From positions 1,286,834 to 1,350,833 of the forward strand of contig NZ_JAUQYP010000001.1 of assembly GCF_030586465.1 (NCBI RefSeq): a DNA stretch of 64,000 nt. The letters are read 5' to 3'. Below, piece after piece: positions 1-8,524 of this stretch (its first letter is position 1; the number at the start of each line of letters is the position of its first letter). Under the pieces are notes generated by a model that worked only from the letters and a program-made list of their open reading frames with translations, did no database searches and was not told the origin of the DNA. The position numbers were made by a program, and so were the translations under genes. This DNA comes from Actinotalea lenta. Its GTDB lineage: Bacteria; Actinomycetota; Actinomycetes; Actinomycetales; Cellulomonadaceae.

Positions 1-1
1 C

Positions 2-1957
2 GGCATGCAGCCCGTGGCCGCCGGACGCATCGTCCTCGACGGCGCCGAGATCACGACCGCGCCGGTCGCCCAGCGGCGCGCGGCCGGGCTCGCCTACATC
101 CCCGAGGACCGGCACGAGGTCGGCTCGGGCCCGAACCTCTCCGTCGCGGAGAACGTGATCCCCACCCACCTCACCCCGCCCGTCGCACGGTACGGGTGGG
201 TCGACAACGCGGCCGCCGCCGCGTTCACGCGCGAGCTCATCGAGCAGTTCGACATCCGCGGTGCTGGCCCGGCGACGCCGATCAGCTCGTTGTCCGGCGG
301 CAACATGCAGAAGGTCATCATCGCCCGCGAGTTCGCGAGCGAGCCCCGGCTCCTCGCGGTGAGCCAGCCCACCCGGGGCGTCGACGTGGGCGCGATGGAG
401 TTCGTCCACAACGCGATCGTGGCGCGCCGCGACGCCGGCGCCGGCGTCCTGCTGCTGAGCGCGGACCTCAACGAGGTCATGTCCCTGTCCGACCGGCTGC
501 TGGTGATGCACCGCGGTCGGATCGTGGCCGAGTTCACCCAGGAGACGATGAGCGAGGCCGCCGTCGGGCTCGCGATGGCCGGTACCGCGCCGACCGAGGA
601 GGACATCGCTCGGGCGCGCGAGCAGCACGAGCGCACCGCGGCCGCCGTCGCGACGAGCGCGCAGGGCGCGCCGGTCGCGCAGGCCGCCGGTGTCGGGCAC
701 GCCGCCAGGGAGGCCGCGGCGGCGCCCGACCGCCCGGCGCGGTCGCGCAGGACGGAGCGAGGAGCGCCCGAGACCTGGTCGGCCAGGGTGGCCCGCGGAG
801 CCCGCCGCGCGCTCGCGGCCTCCGTGCAGCCGGTCGTCGCGATCGTCCTCGCCCTGCTGATCGGGATGGGCATCATCCTGGCCCTGGGCGAGAACCCGAT
901 GGACGCCTACGACCAGCTCTTCTTCTCCAGCTTCCGCACCCCCTTCGGGGTCGCGGCCTTCCTGGCCCAGTTCATCCCGTTGGTCGTGCTGGCCTCGGCC
1001 GTGATCGTGTCCTTCCGGGCCGGCTTCTTCAACATCGGTGGGGAGGGGCAGCTCTTCCTCGGCGCGTTCACCGCGGCCTGGGCCGGTTTCACCTTCACGG
1101 GACTGCCCGGTCCCGTGCTCACGCTCGTGGTGCTCCTGGCGGGCTTCGTCGGCGGGATGGTGTGGGGCTTCATCCCGGGGCTGCTGCTCGCGCTGTGGCG
1201 GGTGGACATCATCGTGACGACCTTGATGATGTCGAGCATCGCGGCGCTCCTGACGGCCTACCTCGTGACCGGCCCGTTCAAGGACCCGACCGCGGGGATG
1301 GCCGCGTCGGCGAAGATCGCGCCCGACGCCCACCTGCCACTCTTCGTGGCGCGGTACGGCATCGGCCTGGACCTGGTGATCGCCCTCGCGATCGCGGTCG
1401 TGCTCGGGCTCATCCTCACGCGGTCGACATGGGGCCTGAACGTCCGACAGCTCGGTGAGATGAACCGGTTCGCGGAGTACACCGGCGTCAGCGCCAAGAA
1501 GATGAGTGTCCAGGTGATGTCCCTGGCCGGCGGCGCGGCGGGGCTCGCGGGTGCGATCTTCGTGCTCGGCCCGAACGGCGGCCGGTTCCTGCAGAACTTC
1601 TCCCCGGGGTACGGGTTCCTCGGCATCACGGTCGCGCTGCTCGCCCGGCTCAACCCGTGGGCCGCGATCCTGGCGGCGGCGTTCTACGCCAACATGATGT
1701 CCGGCGCGAACGGTATGCAGATCAACACGGACGTCCCGTTCCCGCTGGTCAACGTGCTCCAGGGCATCATCATCCTGATCATCACCGCGGTGTTCGTGAT
1801 CGATCGGCGTACCCGCGAGCGCATCCTCGCGATGCTCCCCTTCCGGCGGCGCGGTGCGACCGCGTCCGGCCCCGGTCCCGAGACGGCCGCACGGCAGGGC
1901 GACGTGGCCGTCGCTCCGGTCGCCGCGAGCTCCGACCACCACCGAGGAGACGTGTGA
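2..1957 (+). CDS. Nucleoside-type ABC importer: ATPase fused to permease (5' end outside window)
   Basis: The reading frame is open to the window edge, so the start and most of the ATPase lie upstream. About the first 195 visible residues are the end of a second nucleotide-binding domain: PEDR, the signature LSGGNMQ (about residues 96-102) and QPTRGVDVGA. The Walker B site reads AVSQPT instead of LDEPT; a degenerate second site is common in BmpA-linked nucleoside importers (NupA/YufO type). A charged, Ala-rich linker (about 195-270) leads without any stop into a complete NupB/YufP-like permease with many hydrophobic segments and the motif FNIGGEGQLFLGA. In known systems these are separate proteins, so the fusion is unusual. 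It forms the membrane complex with the next permease, and the stop overlaps the next ATG by one base. Substrate (nucleosides) is inferred from the hydrolases downstream. Confidence 0.85.
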   Translation, partial: GMQPVAAGRIVLDGAEITTAPVAQRRAAGLAYIPEDRHEVGSGPNLSVAENVIPTHLTPPVARYGWVDNAAAAAFTRELIEQFDIRGAGPATPISSLSGGNMQKVIIAREFASEPRLLAVSQPTRGVDVGAMEFVHNAIVARRDAGAGVLLLSADLNEVMSLSDRLLVMHRGRIVAEFTQETMSEAAVGLAMAGTAPTEEDIARAREQHERTAAAVATSAQGAPVAQAAGVGHAAREAAAAPDRPARSRRTERGAPETWSARVARGARRALAASVQPVVAIVLALLIGMGIILALGENPMDAYDQLFFSSFRTPFGVAAFLAQFIPLVVLASAVIVSFRAGFFNIGGEGQLFLGAFTAAWAGFTFTGLPGPVLTLVVLLAGFVGGMVWGFIPGLLLALWRVDIIVTTLMMSSIAALLTAYLVTGPFKDPTAGMAASAKIAPDAHLPLFVARYGIGLDLVIALAIAVVLGLILTRSTWGLNVRQLGEMNRFAEYTGVSAKKMSVQVMSLAGGAAGLAGAIFVLGPNGGRFLQNFSPGYGFLGITVALLARLNPWAAILAAAFYANMMSGANGMQINTDVPFPLVNVLQGIIILIITAVFVIDRRTRERILAMLPFRRRGATASGPGPETAARQGDVAVAPVAASSDHHRGDV

Positions 1958-2901
1958 TGGACGTCCTCCAGCAGATCCTCACGACGGCGACGCTGTTCGT
2001 CATCCTCATGAAGGTCGCTCCGATCCTGCTGGCCGCGATCGGCGGCTCGTTCACCCAGCAGGGCAACATCCTGAACATCGGCCTCGAGGGCATGATGCTC
2101 ATGGGTGCGTTCACGGCGATCGCGGTGGGCTCCGCCACGGGCAGCGCCCTGGTCGGGGTGCTCGCCGCAGCCGGGGCCGGGCTGGCCCTCGCCCTGCTCT
2201 TCGCCCTGGCGACCCTGTGGTGGAAGGCCGACTTCATCGTGGTCGGCATCGGGGTGAACCTGCTCGCCGCAGGCCTGACGATCTTCCTGCTTCTCGTGGT
2301 CTACGGGAGCCCGGGCGTCACCCCCCCGACGGCCAGCATCCGTCTGCCGCGCATCCCCCTCGGGCCGGTGGCGGACATCCCGGTGATCGGGCCCACGATC
2401 AACAACCAGACGGCCCTGGTGTGGCTGGCGTTCCTCAGCGTGCCGCTGGCCTCGCTGCTGCTCTACCGGACGCGGTTCGGGGTGCACCTGCGCGCCGTCG
2501 GCGAGGACGAGCCCGCCGCCGAGGCCGCCGGCATCGCGGTGCGTCGCGTCAAGCTGGGCGGGGTGCTGATCTCCGGTCTGCTGTCCGGCATCGCCGGTGC
2601 CCAGCTGTCCATGGCCACGCTCGGCAGCTTCACGGCCAACATGACCTCCGGCCGGGGGTTCATCGCCGTCGCAGCCCTCACGTTCGGGCTCGCCAGACCC
2701 CTGCGCACCATGATCGCCGCGGTCATCTTCGGCGCCGCGGACGCGGTCGCCGACCAGCTGGGGATCGCCGGGTTCAACTCGAACCTCGCCCTCATGACGC
2801 CCTACGTCATCACGATCATCGCTCTCGTCCTCGTCGGCATCAGGTTCCGCGGCGCCTGGCGCGCGCGGGCCTCGGCGGCCCCCGCGCCGCAAGCCGGTTG
2901 A
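1957..2901 (+). CDS. ABC transporter permease, nucleoside/simple-sugar type (NupC/YufQ-like)
   Basis: A 314-residue integral membrane protein made almost entirely of hydrophobic helices, with the BPD_transp_2-type motif NILNIGLEGMMLMGA near residue 35 and the cytoplasmic coupling region ATGEDEPAAEAAGI-like (here RAVGEDEPAAEAAGIAV) near residue 185. It is the second permease of the importer begun by the preceding fusion protein, with which it shares one base (TGATG). A GAGGAGA ribosome-binding site precedes the ATG. No periplasmic-type lipoprotein (BmpA) gene is visible in the window; it may lie upstream. Substrate assignment to nucleosides comes from the operon context. Confidence 0.88.
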   Translation: MDVLQQILTTATLFVILMKVAPILLAAIGGSFTQQGNILNIGLEGMMLMGAFTAIAVGSATGSALVGVLAAAGAGLALALLFALATLWWKADFIVVGIGVNLLAAGLTIFLLLVVYGSPGVTPPTASIRLPRIPLGPVADIPVIGPTINNQTALVWLAFLSVPLASLLLYRTRFGVHLRAVGEDEPAAEAAGIAVRRVKLGGVLISGLLSGIAGAQLSMATLGSFTANMTSGRGFIAVAALTFGLARPLRTMIAAVIFGAADAVADQLGIAGFNSNLALMTPYVITIIALVLVGIRFRGAWRARASAAPAPQAG

Positions 2902-2947
2902 GCGTGTCCTGCCCGCATGCCCCCACCAGCAAGGAGTGCTTGGCCCG

Positions 2948-3898
2948 ATGACCGAACGCCTGATCCTCGACTGCGACCCGGGACACGACGACGCGCTGGC
3001 GATGATCCTCGCCGCGGGAGACCCGCGCGTGGAGCTGCTCGCCGTCACCACGTGCGCCGGCAACCAGACCATCGAGAAGGTCACGCGCAACGCGCTGGCC
3101 GTGTGCGCGGTCGCCGGCATCGACGTGCCCGTCGCCCAGGGCGCCGCGCTGCCGCTGGTCCGTGAGCAGACGGTGGCTGCCGACATCCACGGCGACTCCG
3201 GACTGGACGGTCCCGTCCTGCCGGAGACGACCCGTGCGCTCGACCCCCGGCACGCGGTCGACCTCATCGTGGAGGAGGTCATGGCCGCGGAGCCCGGAAG
3301 CATCACGTTGGTGCCGACCGGTCCGCTGACCAACATCGCCCTTGCGATGCGCAAGGAGCCGCGGATCGTCGAGCGGGTCAAGCGGGTCGTGCTCATGGGC
3401 GGGGGGTACTCGCGCGGCAACGTGACCCCCACGGCCGAGTTCAACATCTACGTCGACCCGGAGGCGGCGGAGGCCGTGTTCGCCGCCGACTGGCCGGTGA
3501 CCATGGTCGGCCTCGACCTCACGCACCAGGCCACGGCCGACGCCGACGTCGTGGAACGGATCCGCGCGATCGGGTCCCCGCTGTCGCAGTTCGTTGTCGA
3601 CGTCCTGACGTTCTTCGGGTCGACGTACCGTGAGCGGCAGGGCTTCGACGCGCCCCCCGTGCACGACCTGTGCTGCGTGGCAGCCCTGTGCGACCCGGCG
3701 GTGCTGGCGACCCGGCCCGCGTTCGTGACGGTCGAGCTGGCCGGCCGGTGGACCGCGGGCACGACCGTCACGGACTTCGGTGACCTGCTGGGCCGGCCGC
3801 ACAACACGGACGTCGCCACCACCCTGGACCGGACGCGGCTGTGGGACATGACCGTCGAGGCGATCGAGCGCCTCTCCCGGACGGGAGGCGCACGATGA
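2948..3898 (+). CDS. Nucleoside hydrolase 1 (inosine-uridine preferring family)
   Basis: Members of this family split the N-glycosidic bond of ribonucleosides to free base and ribose using a calcium ion held by an N-terminal Asp cluster. Here the cluster is LDCDPGHDD (residues 7-15). The family motifs PTGPLTNIALA, VLMGGGYSRGNVTPTAEFN and DPEAA follow, and the C-terminal VHDLCCVAA provides the His-Asp pair. Length (316 aa) is normal. The ATG at 2948 is chosen because AAGGAG lies 11 bases upstream and the Asp cluster should begin a few residues in; an in-frame GTG at 2936 overlaps that site. It is the first of four homologues in the operon, and its stop overlaps the next start (ATGA). Confidence 0.92.
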   Translation: MTERLILDCDPGHDDALAMILAAGDPRVELLAVTTCAGNQTIEKVTRNALAVCAVAGIDVPVAQGAALPLVREQTVAADIHGDSGLDGPVLPETTRALDPRHAVDLIVEEVMAAEPGSITLVPTGPLTNIALAMRKEPRIVERVKRVVLMGGGYSRGNVTPTAEFNIYVDPEAAEAVFAADWPVTMVGLDLTHQATADADVVERIRAIGSPLSQFVVDVLTFFGSTYRERQGFDAPPVHDLCCVAALCDPAVLATRPAFVTVELAGRWTAGTTVTDFGDLLGRPHNTDVATTLDRTRLWDMTVEAIERLSRTGGAR

Positions 3899-4836
3899 CC
3901 GCGATCATCCTGGACTGCGACACCGGCATCGACGACTCGATGGCGATCGTGCACGGCGCGGGCAACGGCGCGCGGTTCGTCGCGTGCACCGTCACGCACG
4001 GCAACGTACCCGTGCACGTCGGGGCGCGTAACACGGTGACCGTGCTGGACCTCCTCGGGCTGAGCGACGTCCCCGTGCACGCCGGCGCCGCCCGGCCGAT
4101 GGCCCAGCCCCTGCTCACCGCCGAGTGGGTGCACGGCCAGGACGGGCTCGGAGACGCAGGCATCCAGGCGTCGGACCGCGAGATCGCGGGCGACCTGGCG
4201 GCCGCGGAGATCGTCCGGCTCGCCAGGCTCCACCCGGGTGAGCTCACGGTGGTCGCGGTGGGTCCGCTCACCAACATCGGCCTGGCCCTGCTCCTCGAGC
4301 CGCGGCTGCCCGAGCTGGTGCGCGGGATCGTCCTCATGGGCGGGGCCGTCGGCGTGCCGGGCAACGCCTCCGAGCTCGGCGAGGCGAACGTCTGGCACGA
4401 CCCGGAGGCCGCCCAGCTGGTGATCGACGCGCCGTGGGACGTGCTGCTCGTCGGCCTGGAGACCACCATGCGCACCGTCCTGCCGGACGAGGCGCTGCAG
4501 CGGATCGCGACGAGCCCCGACCCCCGGGCGCAGTTCGTCTGGCGCATCCTGCACCACTACCTCGGGGTGTATGAGCCGATGTTCGGGCGCCGCACCTGCG
4601 TGCTGCACGACCCGTTGGCCATGGCGCTCGCGCTCGAGCCCGAGCTCGCGACCTACCGGCTGCTGCGGGCCGGTGTCGAGCTGCGCGGCGAGCGCTCCCG
4701 CGGCCAGGTGGTCGCCGACCTGCGGGGCTTCGACGCGCCCCCGACCGACCCCCGCGAGCCCGGTGTGGTGCGGGTCGTGGACGTCCTGGACGTGTCGACC
4801 TTCCACGAGCGCTTCCTCCGGGCGATGGGGGCCTGA
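3895..4836 (+). CDS. Nucleoside hydrolase 2
   Basis: A 313-residue homologue of the preceding gene with Asp cluster LDCDTGIDD (about 6-14), VGPLTNIGLA, VLMGGAVGVPGNASELGEAN, and LHDPLAMA with the His-Asp pair. It carries WVHGQDGLGDAG near residue 80, a segment typical of the family's substrate loop. It starts by ATGA overlap with the previous gene, implying translational coupling. Divergence from its neighbours is high, so it is not a recent duplicate; different base preferences among the four are a reasonable inference but cannot be read from sequence. Confidence 0.92.
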   Translation: MTAIILDCDTGIDDSMAIVHGAGNGARFVACTVTHGNVPVHVGARNTVTVLDLLGLSDVPVHAGAARPMAQPLLTAEWVHGQDGLGDAGIQASDREIAGDLAAAEIVRLARLHPGELTVVAVGPLTNIGLALLLEPRLPELVRGIVLMGGAVGVPGNASELGEANVWHDPEAAQLVIDAPWDVLLVGLETTMRTVLPDEALQRIATSPDPRAQFVWRILHHYLGVYEPMFGRRTCVLHDPLAMALALEPELATYRLLRAGVELRGERSRGQVVADLRGFDAPPTDPREPGVVRVVDVLDVSTFHERFLRAMGA

Positions 4837-4837
4837 G

Positions 4838-5818
4838 GTGCCGGTTCCTCTGCTCCTGGACTGCGACACCGGCGTCGACGACACGCTCGCGATCCTGCTC
4901 GCCGCCCTGCACCCCGACGCCGAGCTGGTGGGTGTGGGTTCGGTGTGGGGCAACGTCGACGTGGGTACCGCGACGCGCAACTCGCTGCACACCGTGCACA
5001 TGGCGGGCCGCCCCGACGTCCCGGTCGCGCAGGGTGCCGCCGGGCCGCTGCTCGGGACGCCGCCGGTGTACGCGTTCCACGTGCACGGCGACGACGGGCA
5101 GGGCAACGCCGGTACAGGTCGGGCGGTCGGCACTCCGGTCGCCGAGAGCGCGGCGGAGCAGATCGTCCGGCTCGCGCGCTCGCGTCCCGGCGAGATCGAG
5201 CTCGTCGCGGTCGGTCCGCTGACCAACCTCGCGCTCGCCCTCGGCCTGTGCCCGGAGCTGCCCCGGCTGGTGCGGGGCGTCACGATCATGGGTGGTGCCG
5301 CCCTCGCCCCGGGCAACGTGACCGAGGTGGCCGAGGCGAACATCTGGTGCGACCCGGAGGCCGCGGCCGCGGTGTTCCGCGCACCGTGGCCGCTGACCAT
5401 GGTCGGGCTCGATGTCACGATGCGGACCACCCTCGACGAGGGGCACCGTGCACGGCTGGCCGCAGGAGGATCGCTCGGCCGCTACGTCGCCCGCATCCTC
5501 GACCACTACATGGGGTACTTCGCGGCCGCCTCGTTCGGGGAGCGGCGCAGCTGCATGCACGACGCGCTGGCCGTCGCCGTGGCGTGCGGTGCTCTCGTCC
5601 CCCACCTCGCTCCGACCGTGCGCGCCTTCGTCGTGACCGATGGTCCCGCCCGGGGCCAGACGGTGTGCGACCTGCGTGGCCGGTACATGGGGTACCCCGC
5701 GCAGGACGGCGCGCACTGCCGGGTCGTCCTGGACAGCGACCCCGCCTACGCCGACGTCGTCGTGGACCTCCTGGTCGCGGCGGGCGATGCGGCCATCGAC
5801 GTGGAGGTGCAGCAGTGA
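4838..5818 (+). CDS. Nucleoside hydrolase 3
   Basis: A 326-residue family member with Asp cluster LDCDTGVDD (about 7-15), HVHGDDGQGNAG, VGPLTNLALA, IMGGAALAPGNVTEVAEAN and MHDALAVA. The GTG start lies one base after the previous stop, preceded only by a weak G-rich site, so translation probably depends on coupling. The sequence is closest to hydrolase 2 in the Asp-cluster, HGxDG and MGGA regions. The stop overlaps the GTG of the SDR gene (GTGA). Confidence 0.92.
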   Translation: MPVPLLLDCDTGVDDTLAILLAALHPDAELVGVGSVWGNVDVGTATRNSLHTVHMAGRPDVPVAQGAAGPLLGTPPVYAFHVHGDDGQGNAGTGRAVGTPVAESAAEQIVRLARSRPGEIELVAVGPLTNLALALGLCPELPRLVRGVTIMGGAALAPGNVTEVAEANIWCDPEAAAAVFRAPWPLTMVGLDVTMRTTLDEGHRARLAAGGSLGRYVARILDHYMGYFAAASFGERRSCMHDALAVAVACGALVPHLAPTVRAFVVTDGPARGQTVCDLRGRYMGYPAQDGAHCRVVLDSDPAYADVVVDLLVAAGDAAIDVEVQQ

Positions 5819-6624
5819 TCGACCTCACCGAGCAGGTGGCGCTCGTCACAGGCGCAGCGCGGGGCATCGGACGGGCGACCGCCATCGCCCTCGCCGAGGC
5901 GGGTGCAGCGGTGGTGGTGACGGACCTGGCCCACCAGCTGGACGGCCTGACCTACCGCACCGCCACGGACGACGACCTGGCGCAGACCCTGTCCGCGGTG
6001 CGGGCCGCCGGGGGCCGCGCCGCGGCGGCGCCGGCCGACGTGCGTGACTACGCCGCGCTGGTCGCAGCGGTCGAGCTCGCCATGAGCCGGTTCGGTCGGC
6101 TCGATCTCGTGGTCGCCAACGCCGGCGTCGCGAGCTGGCCGGAGAGCACGTGGCAGGCCACGCCCGAGCAGTGGCAGACCATGATCGATGTGGTCCTGAC
6201 CGGCACCTGGAACACGGTCCGGGCCGCGGTGCCGGCGATCCTGGCCGGGGGGCGGGGCGGGTCGATCGTGCTGATGGGCTCCACCGCGGCGGTCAAGCCG
6301 CTGCCGACCATCGGGCACTACGCGGCGGCGAAGTTCGGCATGGTCGGCCTGATGAAGAGCCTGGCGCTCGAGCTGGCCGGGGACCGGATCCGGGTCAACG
6401 CCGTCCACCCGGGTGGCACGGGCACCGAGATGACCCAGAACCCGGCGGCCGAGCACTGGCAGGCGACCGCGCCGGGCGTCGGCGGCGCTCTCGAGCTGCC
6501 GCTGCCGATCCACCGGATGGAGCCCGTCGACGTCGCGCACGCGGTGCGGTGGCTGTGCTCGTCCGAGGCCCGCTACATGACCGGAGCCGAGCTCGTGCTC
6601 GACGCCGGCGCGACCCTGCGCTGA
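5815..6624 (+). CDS. SDR-family NAD-dependent oxidoreductase, resembling mycofactocin-coupled SDRs
   Basis: A 269-residue Rossmann-fold short-chain dehydrogenase: TGAARGIGRA (about 12-21), NAG (about 101-103), catalytic Ser in MGSTAA and Tyr/Lys in HYAAAKFG. Between the second beta strand and the DVRD motif it has an insert ending ATDDDLAQTLSAVRAAGG; together with GRLDLVVANAGV and the HP-GGTGTEM segment this recalls the SDRs that work with the redox peptide mycofactocin. No mycofactocin maturation gene is in the window. Placement between nucleoside hydrolases and psuG suggests oxidation of a nucleoside or ribose, but the substrate is unknown. Starts by GTGA overlap. Confidence 0.85.
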   Translation: MIDLTEQVALVTGAARGIGRATAIALAEAGAAVVVTDLAHQLDGLTYRTATDDDLAQTLSAVRAAGGRAAAAPADVRDYAALVAAVELAMSRFGRLDLVVANAGVASWPESTWQATPEQWQTMIDVVLTGTWNTVRAAVPAILAGGRGGSIVLMGSTAAVKPLPTIGHYAAAKFGMVGLMKSLALELAGDRIRVNAVHPGGTGTEMTQNPAAEHWQATAPGVGGALELPLPIHRMEPVDVAHAVRWLCSSEARYMTGAELVLDAGATLR

Positions 6625-6657
6625 CGGTCCCCCGCGCGCGAACCGAAGGAGGACGTG

Positions 6658-7581
6658 ATGGACAGCCCTGTCGTCGTGGCCGAGGAGGTGGCCGACGCGC
6701 TCGCGGACGGGCGCCCCGTGGTGGCGCTCGAGTCGACGATCATCTCGCACGGCTTCCCGCGCCCCCGCAACCTCGAGGCCGCGCGGCTGTTCGAGCGCCT
6801 CCTCGTGGACGCCGGCGTCACGCCGGCGACGATCGCGCTGATCGACGGCGTGCCGCGCGTCGGGCTCGACGAGGCGGCCCTGGTCCGGATCGCCGAGGAC
6901 CCGGCGGTGGTCAAGGTGTCCGGGCGGGACCTGCCGGTCGCGATGGTCCAGCGGGTCACCGGCGCCACCACGGTCGCGGCCACGGCGTTGCTCGCGCACA
7001 GGTCCGGGATCCGGGTGTTCTCCACCGGCGGCCTGGGCGGGGTGCACCGGCAGGCTGCGCGGACCTTCGACGAGTCCGCGGACCTGACGACGCTGGCCCG
7101 GGTGCCCATCGCCGTGGTCTCCGCCGGCGCGAAGTCCATCCTGGACATCCATGCCACGCTCGAGCGGCTGGAGACGCTCGGGGTGACCGTGGTCGGGTAC
7201 CGCACCTCGCGATACCCGGGCTTCTACCTCTCCGACTCCGGTCACCCGGTGGACTGGCGTGTCGAGACGCCGGAGGAGGTGGCCGAGGTGATGGCGGCGA
7301 GGGACTCGCTCGACGCCCCCCAGGCCGTCCTGGTGGCGAACCCGCTCCCCGCCGACCTGCAGCTCGACCCGACCGTGCACGACCGTGTCCTGACCGACGC
7401 GCTGGCCGAGGCAGACCGGCGCGGGGTGACCGGCAAGGCGGTCACCCCGTTCCTGCTCGCCTACCTCCAGGAGCACACCGGTGGGGCGAGCCTGGACGTC
7501 AACATCGACATCGCACGCAACAACATCGTTCTCGGCGGCCGGATCGCTGCGGCGTGGTGCGCCCGGGCCGCGGAACGGTGA
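6658..7581 (+). CDS. psuG: Pseudouridine-5'-phosphate glycosidase
   Basis: PsuG reversibly cleaves the C-C glycosidic bond of pseudouridine 5'-phosphate to uracil and ribose 5-phosphate. The 307-residue protein carries the hallmark blocks ALESTIISHGFPRPRN (general-acid Glu near residue 25), STGGLGGVHR (about 122-131), VSAGAKSILD with the lysine that forms the imine with ribose phosphate (near 162), GYRTSRYPGFY and VNIDIARNN near the C-terminus. The ATG at 6658 is preferred over the GTG three bases earlier because AAGGAGG (6646-6652) is then 5 bases away. It is followed, with GTGA overlap, by a PfkB kinase, the usual PsuK partner. Confidence 0.95.
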   Translation: MDSPVVVAEEVADALADGRPVVALESTIISHGFPRPRNLEAARLFERLLVDAGVTPATIALIDGVPRVGLDEAALVRIAEDPAVVKVSGRDLPVAMVQRVTGATTVAATALLAHRSGIRVFSTGGLGGVHRQAARTFDESADLTTLARVPIAVVSAGAKSILDIHATLERLETLGVTVVGYRTSRYPGFYLSDSGHPVDWRVETPEEVAEVMAARDSLDAPQAVLVANPLPADLQLDPTVHDRVLTDALAEADRRGVTGKAVTPFLLAYLQEHTGGASLDVNIDIARNNIVLGGRIAAAWCARAAER

Positions 7582-8492
7582 CCCCCCGGGTCCTGGTGGT
7601 CGGGGACGTCATCAACGACCTCATCGTCCGCCCGCTGTCTGCGACGGTGCCGGACTCCGACACGCGTGCCGAGATCGTGCAGCGGCCGGGTGGCTCGGCC
7701 GCCAACCAGGCGTGCTGGTTGGGGCTGCTCGGCGCACCGGTGACCTTCGTCGGCAGGGTCGGCCGGGCAGACCTCGACCGGCACGTCGCCGAGCTGCGGC
7801 GCTGGGGGGTCCAGCCGGCGCTGGTCGCGGACGACACCGAGACCGGCTCCATCGTGATCGTGGTGGCCGAGGGCGCCCGCACGATGTACGTGGACCGCGG
7901 CGCCAACCTGAACCTCCACGAGCGGGACGTGCCCGAGGCCGCCTGGGCCGACGCGGGGCTGCTGCACCTGACCGGCTACTCGTTCTTCGAACGCGGCACC
8001 CGCGCCGCAGCACTCGCGCTGCTGGACCGTGCCCGGGCTCGGGGAGTCCCGGTCTCGGTGGACCCGAGCTCCGTGGGGTTCCTGTCCGAGGTCGGTCCCG
8101 AGGAGTTCCTCCGGTGGACCGACGGCGCGGAGCTGTGCTTCCCGAACCGGGCCGAGGCGGCCCTGCTCACCGGGACCGACGACCCGGCCGAGGCCGCCGT
8201 CCGCCTCACGGAGCGCTGCCGCACCGCCGTGGTCACGCTGGACGCGGACGGCGCGGTGGTGGCCAGCCGCGGGAGCGCACCCGTGGCGATCCCGGCCCTA
8301 CCCGGCCCGGTCCTGGACACGACGGGCGCCGGAGACGCCTTCTGCGCCGGCTTCCTGCGCCGGTGGACGGTCGACCGGGACCCGGTCGCCGCGGCCCGGG
8401 ACGCCGTGCGGGTCGCCACCTCGGCCCTGCGCCGGCTCGGCGGCCGCCCGGGCCCGGTCGCCGAGCTCGCCGCCGGCGCGCCGGCGACCTGA
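7578..8492 (+). CDS. psuK: PfkB-family carbohydrate/nucleoside kinase, probable pseudouridine kinase
   Basis: A 304-residue ribokinase-fold protein: N-terminal VVGDVINDLIV, PGGSAANQACWLGLLG (about 38-53) and the C-terminal ATP and catalytic-base motif DTTGAGDAFCAGF (about 252-264). PsuK phosphorylates pseudouridine at the 5' position to make the PsuG substrate, and the direct coupling to psuG (GTGA overlap) is the main reason for the name. Ribokinase, handling ribose from the four hydrolases, is the alternative and would also fit the operon; the sequence alone does not separate them. Confidence 0.8.
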   Translation: MTPRVLVVGDVINDLIVRPLSATVPDSDTRAEIVQRPGGSAANQACWLGLLGAPVTFVGRVGRADLDRHVAELRRWGVQPALVADDTETGSIVIVVAEGARTMYVDRGANLNLHERDVPEAAWADAGLLHLTGYSFFERGTRAAALALLDRARARGVPVSVDPSSVGFLSEVGPEEFLRWTDGAELCFPNRAEAALLTGTDDPAEAAVRLTERCRTAVVTLDADGAVVASRGSAPVAIPALPGPVLDTTGAGDAFCAGFLRRWTVDRDPVAAARDAVRVATSALRRLGGRPGPVAELAAGAPAT

Positions 8493-8524
8493 CCTTCCCA
8501 TCCCTGACGAACGGAGCCGACATC

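Noticed and set aside
195-830. Frameshift or stop separating the ATPase from the permease in the first gene
   Set aside because: The frame was followed through the linker and remains open, with normal third-position GC, so a genuine fusion is the better reading.
1684-3447. Long minus-strand open frame opposite the permease and hydrolase genes, and many similar ones elsewhere
   Set aside because: Composition is Arg/Pro/Gly-rich without domain motifs; these are mirror frames common in DNA of this base composition, and the plus-strand genes have clear family motifs.
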